NCBI GenBank assembly: GCA_905236605.1
Contig: CAJORD010000110.1
Location: forward strand, 1-10,249
Length of the DNA stretch: 10,249 bases
Source of the DNA: an uncultured Synergistales bacterium
GTDB lineage: Bacteria; Synergistota; Synergistia; Synergistales; Aminobacteriaceae
Reading direction: 5' to 3'
Of this stretch, positions 6,816 through 10,249 are shown in pieces (position 1 is the stretch's first letter; every line of letters begins with the position of its first letter). The position numbers and the translations under genes are program-made. The notes below the pieces were generated by a model that saw nothing but the letters and a program-made list of their open reading frames with translations, had not been told where the DNA came from and made no database searches.

Positions 6816-7388
6816 TTGGGCCCGAACTTCACAAACATCAGCAGAGTTTTAACACGAATTGATGAAATCAATCGGCAATTTAATTTATATGGTGAGCAAT
6901 CGAACACGCCGGTTAAAAATCGATTTGTTGACGTCTTGAACGAAGTTGAAAGAAATAAACGCAGCTTCACAGGCGGCAGCAAAAATATTTCAGGCAAGAC
7001 CAGCTATTCAGAACTTCAGGACGTTATCGACGAATGCGCAGAAAAATATAACATCGACAACGAACTAATCCGCGCAATGATTCAAGTTGAATCAGGCTGG
7101 AACACCGACGCCGTTTCAAACAAAGGCGCGCAGGGACTTATGCAGCTTATGCCCCGCACGGCCGCTATGCTTGGCGTTAATGACCCTTTTGACCCCACGC
7201 AAAATATCGAAGGCGGCGTAAGATATATTTCAGATTTAACCGATAAATATCGCGGGGACATTGAGAAAGCTCTCGCGGCATATAACGCAGGCCCGGCCCG
7301 GGTCGATTCTGGAAATATCCCGGACGTTTCAAAACGCTACGTTAAAAATATCATGGCGATTTATCGCAAGTTGAGGGAGATGAGCTAA
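6816..7388 (+). CDS. Lytic transglycosylase (SLT domain) in flagellar operon
   Basis: This is a 190-residue peptidoglycan lytic transglycosylase, an enzyme that cleaves the MurNAc-GlcNAc bond and leaves 1,6-anhydro-MurNAc. Residues 63-188 are a complete SLT fold: catalytic Glu E92 in MIQVESGWN, NKGAQGLMQLMP at 102-113, the Gly-rich IEGGVRYISDL at 131-141, and AYNAGP at 155-160. The first 60 residues are polar and helical with no hydrophobic core, so there is no Sec signal peptide or lipobox. The gene starts with TTG two bases after fliJ and ends one base before the MotE-like gene, so it belongs to the operon. A role in opening the wall for the growing rod is inferred, as for FlgJ or SltF. Export through the flagellar apparatus itself is likely but unproven. 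The catalytic assignment is strong; the flagellar role is inferred. Confidence 0.92.
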   Translation: MGPNFTNISRVLTRIDEINRQFNLYGEQSNTPVKNRFVDVLNEVERNKRSFTGGSKNISGKTSYSELQDVIDECAEKYNIDNELIRAMIQVESGWNTDAVSNKGAQGLMQLMPRTAAMLGVNDPFDPTQNIEGGVRYISDLTDKYRGDIEKALAAYNAGPARVDSGNIPDVSKRYVKNIMAIYRKLREMS

Positions 7389-7389
7389 C

Positions 7390-8109
7390 ATGGCTGAAGA
7401 AAGACCCGCTCCCGCTCCGGCCGCAGGTGATCAGGCTCCGGCTGCCGATGCTGGCGCTGCTACAACAGTCGTACGAAAGAAAAAAAAGAAAAAAAAGCTG
7501 GGGAAATTAACTTTTTTATTTTGGCTTATTCTGTTGGCACTCGGCACGGCTACAGGAATGCACCTTAGCGGAATTTGGGACGGCCGACCGCTATTCTGGA
7601 CAATCGTTCCAAATATTCCATACGTCGGCAAACAACTCGCAGATTTCTTCCAAGTTCCGGAATATTACGCCTTGAGTGTTTCTGAACGTCGCGCCGTCGA
7701 GCTTGAGCAATGGCAACGAAGACTTGACGCTCAAGAACGCGCCCTTGAAAGTCGCGACATCGAACAGATGACCGTTTATGAAAATCGTGAACTCGCTCTC
7801 GTCGAATTATCAAGAGACGTCGCTAGACTTCAAAGACGACTTCGACAGCAGCAGTCCGAGCAAGCCGCCGCAGGAAACGCCGAAGGAGCTACAGCCGAAG
7901 AGCAAGAGTTGATGAACCAGGTGGCCCGGACTTATCAGGATATGTCAGCACGAAACGCCGCCGCGGTCGTTGAACAGCTTCGCGATTCTCTGGCCGTCGA
8001 ACTCATGATGAAACTTCCAAACGATGCTCGCGCTTCGATAATGGGGAAGCTAAAGCCGACTAAGGCCGCAAGGATCACAGAATTAATGTCCCGACCTCAA
8101 CAGAGATAA
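7390..8109 (+). CDS. MotE/YlxF-like membrane protein with coiled coil and MgtE-N-like domain
   Basis: The product has 239 residues. Residues 1-28 are rich in Ala and Pro, 30-36 are seven consecutive lysines, and 39-58 form one membrane helix (FLFWLILLALGTATG). The positive-inside rule places the lysine side in the cytoplasm and the rest outside. Residues 91-160 are a charged predicted coiled coil. Residues 175-236 (YQDMSARNAAAVVEQL, VELMMKLPNDARASIMGKL, KAARITELM) match the MgtE N-terminal-like domain of MotE and of YlxF, which sits in the same place before fliK in Bacillus. MotE in Sinorhizobium is a periplasmic chaperone for the motility protein MotC. The role here is not known. The SD GGGAG lies at the end of the previous gene, ten bases before the ATG. 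Confidence 0.82.
   Translation: MAEERPAPAPAAGDQAPAADAGAATTVVRKKKKKKKLGKLTFLFWLILLALGTATGMHLSGIWDGRPLFWTIVPNIPYVGKQLADFFQVPEYYALSVSERRAVELEQWQRRLDAQERALESRDIEQMTVYENRELALVELSRDVARLQRRLRQQQSEQAAAGNAEGATAEEQELMNQVARTYQDMSARNAAAVVEQLRDSLAVELMMKLPNDARASIMGKLKPTKAARITELMSRPQQR
7477..7497 (+). repeat. Two A8 tracts encoding seven lysines
   Basis: AAG AAA AAA AAG AAA AAA AAG contains two runs of eight A (7480-7487 and 7489-7496), a 9-base unit present twice. In the gene's own frame it presents A-AAA-AAG heptamers, the slippery pattern used in E. coli dnaX. Both transcriptional slippage and -1 frameshifting are possible, and the tract is also a likely site of indel mutation or sequencing error. The frame is intact here. 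Confidence 0.7.
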
Positions 8110-8120
8110 AATTTTTTAAC

Positions 8121-8126
8121 AGGAGG
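8121..8126 (+). promoter_or_regulatory. Ribosome binding site of fliK
   Basis: AGGAGG, a consensus SD, ends eight bases before the ATG at 8135. It is one of the strongest in the operon and lies in a true 25-base intergenic gap, so fliK is probably translated independently of the gene before it. Confidence 0.8.
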
Positions 8127-8134
8127 CATTAATT

Positions 8135-9733
8135 ATGGCGGATTTATTGACGTTCGTAGATATTCAGACACAAACACAGACAACGCAGCAGACATCTTCA
8201 ACTTCAAATTCTAATTCTGAAAGCGCGCCGGGAGTTTTTGACGCCCTCATAACTGAATACACAGCTACGGAAAATTCTGAAATCGAAATCGAAAATTTTC
8301 AGCCGCTCTTAGAAACTGAAGAGGCAAATTCAAATTTAATGACTTTCAAGGGCGGAAAATTATTTTCAAATTCTGTTCTTGATATTTTGACGACAGCCGC
8401 ACCGGAAGTTTCTGAAGCCGACGTTGAGCCGGGAAATTTTTTAGAACAGTTAAAAATCTCGCTCGGAAAAGTCAAAGCTTCACAGCCGGAAGTCTTCTAT
8501 GATGACGAAGATATTAATTTCAATGAAAAAATTTCGCAGCTTCTTGACATTCCCGAAGATGAATTTAATGAAATCTTCGCGGCTCTTCCTGATGACGTCA
8601 AAGAAGAAATTAAATCTCTCGTCGATGAAATTTCTAAAGCTGTCGAACATGGCGCGGACGTCGAAGAATTAAAACCTGCGATCGAAAAATTATCTTCCGT
8701 TTTTGCAAAATCAGAATCAAAAATCAAAATTTCAAATTCTGAACGCGACCCCGAAATTAAAAACGACAAAGAGAAAAATAAAATCGAAAATCAGGAAATT
8801 GAAATTAATTCCGCGAATGTCGCCGGACTTGCAGCAGTTCCGAACGTCAGCAACGATTTTGAAAATAACGACGTCGAGCGAGCTCCCAAATCGCTCAGTG
8901 ATGATGTAGCGCGTCAGGATTCAAAGCCGCAGGAAGTTCAAAACGTCGAAGAGAAAACTCAAATTAAAAATCCTGACGACGTAAAGCCGACTTCAAATTT
9001 TGAAAACGTCATCGAGCAGCATAACACCGAACGCGAAAATCAAAATTTCAATGGCGGCATGAGCGAAAACGATTCTGAAAATCAAAATCCTGAACAAAAT
9101 TTTTCACAGCCTCGCCATCAGTCGCGCTCACGCAATGACAATCGAAGAATTTCAAACGATAATTCGAGCGTCGATAATGAACGCCAAACTTCAACACGTC
9201 GAACAGAATCGCGAAATGATTTTCAAAGTTTCTTCGAGGGCGTTTTGAACAGTCGAAGAGCTTCGCCGACTTCTTCATCAGAAACCGCGCAACCGTTAAG
9301 CCTTCGTGAAAATTTTGGATTTACTCAAAGCACAACGCTTCGTGGCGGCCTCGTCAACGTCGTGAGATTTATTCGTGCTGATGGAGTTCAAAAAGCTAAC
9401 GTCGTAATTGACCCTCCCGCGCTCGGAAGAATTTCGGTGGAACTTACTTCAAGTTCGTCAGGAGTGGAGGCTTCAATTAAAGTAAGCAGTGAGCAAATCC
9501 GACAATTAGTGCAAGACCAATTAACCCAGCTTAGAATGAATTTATCTGAACAGGGCGTGCAAGTCGCCGAATTTACCGTTGACGTTCAACAAGATAATCA
9601 GCAGGGCAGCCACTCTCAAAATGAAAATCAGCAGGACGGGCAAAGAAATTTCATCGGCGGACTTGAAGAAGAAGACGACACAGAAGATTTTAGAATCGAC
9701 TTAGAAGACGGATTATTATACTGGGTAGCATAA
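8135..9733 (+). CDS. fliK: Flagellar hook-length control protein FliK
   Basis: FliK is secreted during hook growth, measures hook length, and switches the export gate from hook to filament substrates. The 532-residue product is long for the family (Salmonella FliK is about 405). Residues 1-60 are a Ser/Thr/Gln-rich secretion-type N terminus, 100-195 are acidic and helical, and 195-400 are low complexity, rich in Asn, Glu, Ser and Gln. Residues 401-485 are the conserved Flg_hook domain: LRGGLVNVVRFI, DPPALGRISVEL (426-437), and helix QIRQLVQDQLTQLRMNLSEQG followed by VQVAEFTVDV. A further acidic tail runs to the end. The middle section is more AT-rich than neighbouring genes. Identification depends on the C-terminal domain plus position before flgD. 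Confidence 0.92.
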   Translation: MADLLTFVDIQTQTQTTQQTSSTSNSNSESAPGVFDALITEYTATENSEIEIENFQPLLETEEANSNLMTFKGGKLFSNSVLDILTTAAPEVSEADVEPGNFLEQLKISLGKVKASQPEVFYDDEDINFNEKISQLLDIPEDEFNEIFAALPDDVKEEIKSLVDEISKAVEHGADVEELKPAIEKLSSVFAKSESKIKISNSERDPEIKNDKEKNKIENQEIEINSANVAGLAAVPNVSNDFENNDVERAPKSLSDDVARQDSKPQEVQNVEEKTQIKNPDDVKPTSNFENVIEQHNTERENQNFNGGMSENDSENQNPEQNFSQPRHQSRSRNDNRRISNDNSSVDNERQTSTRRTESRNDFQSFFEGVLNSRRASPTSSSETAQPLSLRENFGFTQSTTLRGGLVNVVRFIRADGVQKANVVIDPPALGRISVELTSSSSGVEASIKVSSEQIRQLVQDQLTQLRMNLSEQGVQVAEFTVDVQQDNQQGSHSQNENQQDGQRNFIGGLEEEDDTEDFRIDLEDGLLYWVA

Positions 9734-9761
9734 AGAGAAAGAGACGAAGGGGAATGAAAGA

Positions 9762-10208
9762 ATGCCGGTAACGAGTACAAATAATTATACAGACCTTACG
9801 AATTTAACAGTAACTGGAGCGGCTTCATCATCGACAGCCGCCGCCGTAACGAGCGCGACTAATAACGAGCTAGGCAAGGACGCTTTCTTAAAATTATTAA
9901 TCGCGGAACTTTCCAACCAAGACCCAACTAACCCCGTAGAAGACAGAGAATTTATTTCGCAGATGGCCACGTTCTCGACGCTTGAGCAAATGCAGAACAT
10001 GAACTCGACGCTTACAAGCATGGCCGAAGTTAATAAATATTCTGCGTCAAGCTACATAGGCAAGGCGATAGCTTTCACTAATGACGAGGGCAAACAAGTT
10101 CCCGCGCTCGTCAATGCGGTATGGTTTGAGAACGGCAAAACGATTCTTGACACAAGCGAAGGCGACGTGCCTCTTGAAAAAGTCGAAGGCATTTCCGAAG
10201 TAAGTTAA
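9762..10208 (+). CDS. flgD: Flagellar hook-capping protein FlgD, short form
   Basis: FlgD caps the growing hook and directs assembly of FlgE, then is discarded. The 148-residue product is a short form similar in size to Bacillus FlgD (YlxG); it appears to lack the C-terminal Ig-like part of the enteric proteins (about 230 residues). Residues 1-34 are a Ser/Thr/Ala-rich secretion-type N terminus. Residues 37-80 carry the family signature: LGKDAFLKLLIAEL, QDPTNPVEDREF, SQMATFSTLEQMQ. Residues 97-147 form a small beta-rich segment. AAGGGG nine bases before the ATG is the SD; the ATG at 9754 is out of frame. The stop is 41 bases before the window end, where flgE would be expected next. Confidence 0.94.
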   Translation: MPVTSTNNYTDLTNLTVTGAASSSTAAAVTSATNNELGKDAFLKLLIAELSNQDPTNPVEDREFISQMATFSTLEQMQNMNSTLTSMAEVNKYSASSYIGKAIAFTNDEGKQVPALVNAVWFENGKTILDTSEGDVPLEKVEGISEVS

Positions 10209-10249
10209 AGAAGATTAAATTAGAAAAATTAAATTTGCTCTCACGGACG

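Noticed and set aside
8497..8769. - strand frame opposite fliK
   Set aside because: A Ser-rich peptide arising from the antisense of Glu/Lys/Asn-rich codons; no start signals.
10209..10249. Terminator after flgD
   Set aside because: The AT-rich sequence holds a direct repeat ATTAAATT rather than a stable hairpin, with no GC stem or U run; the operon probably continues.

Overview
The window is a compact flagellar export and basal-body operon on the + strand (1023-10208), preceded by a 333-base control region and by the 5' part of a divergent gene on the - strand (3-689). The organism is a motile bacterium. Base composition is moderate, and SD-type ribosome sites are strong at most genes. The gene order (fliE-F-G-H-I-J, a lytic transglycosylase, a MotE/YlxF-like membrane protein, fliK, a short flgD) points to an anaerobic, Gram-negative-type lineage such as Synergistota, with Negativicutes or other Firmicutes-related groups as alternatives. 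That assignment comes from remembered gene order, not from a search, and is tentative.

Layout. 3-689 (-): secreted or envelope protein of the MuiA-like DUF4140/DUF4139 family, cut by the window edge inside the DUF4139 domain. 690-1022: divergent intergenic region with a strong SD for the - strand gene, two back-to-back TATAAT boxes, a perfect 16-bp palindrome beside them, a GC-rich predicted hairpin and the fliE SD. 1023-10208: ten same-strand genes with gaps of 0-38 bases and one 8-base overlap, with no internal terminator seen, so probably a single transcript.

How the genes work together. FliF builds the MS ring, FliE joins it to the rod, and FliG is the rotor/switch ring on its cytoplasmic face. 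FliH, FliI and FliJ form the soluble ATPase complex that feeds the flagellar type III secretion gate. FliK measures hook length and switches export specificity, and FlgD is the hook cap. Between the ATPase genes and the hook genes lie a peptidoglycan-cleaving SLT protein without a Sec signal and a single-pass membrane protein predicted to place a coiled coil and a MotE-like domain outside the cytoplasm. These two are the least ordinary members and plausibly handle wall penetration or rod/motor assembly. Hook and stator genes (flgE, motA, motB) would be expected just downstream but lie outside the window.

No mobile element, CRISPR array, tRNA or rRNA was seen. Most of the window is ordinary flagellar biology. 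The best leads are the intergenic palindrome and promoter dyad, the structured leader, the signal-less transglycosylase, and a poly-lysine run encoded by two A8 tracts.
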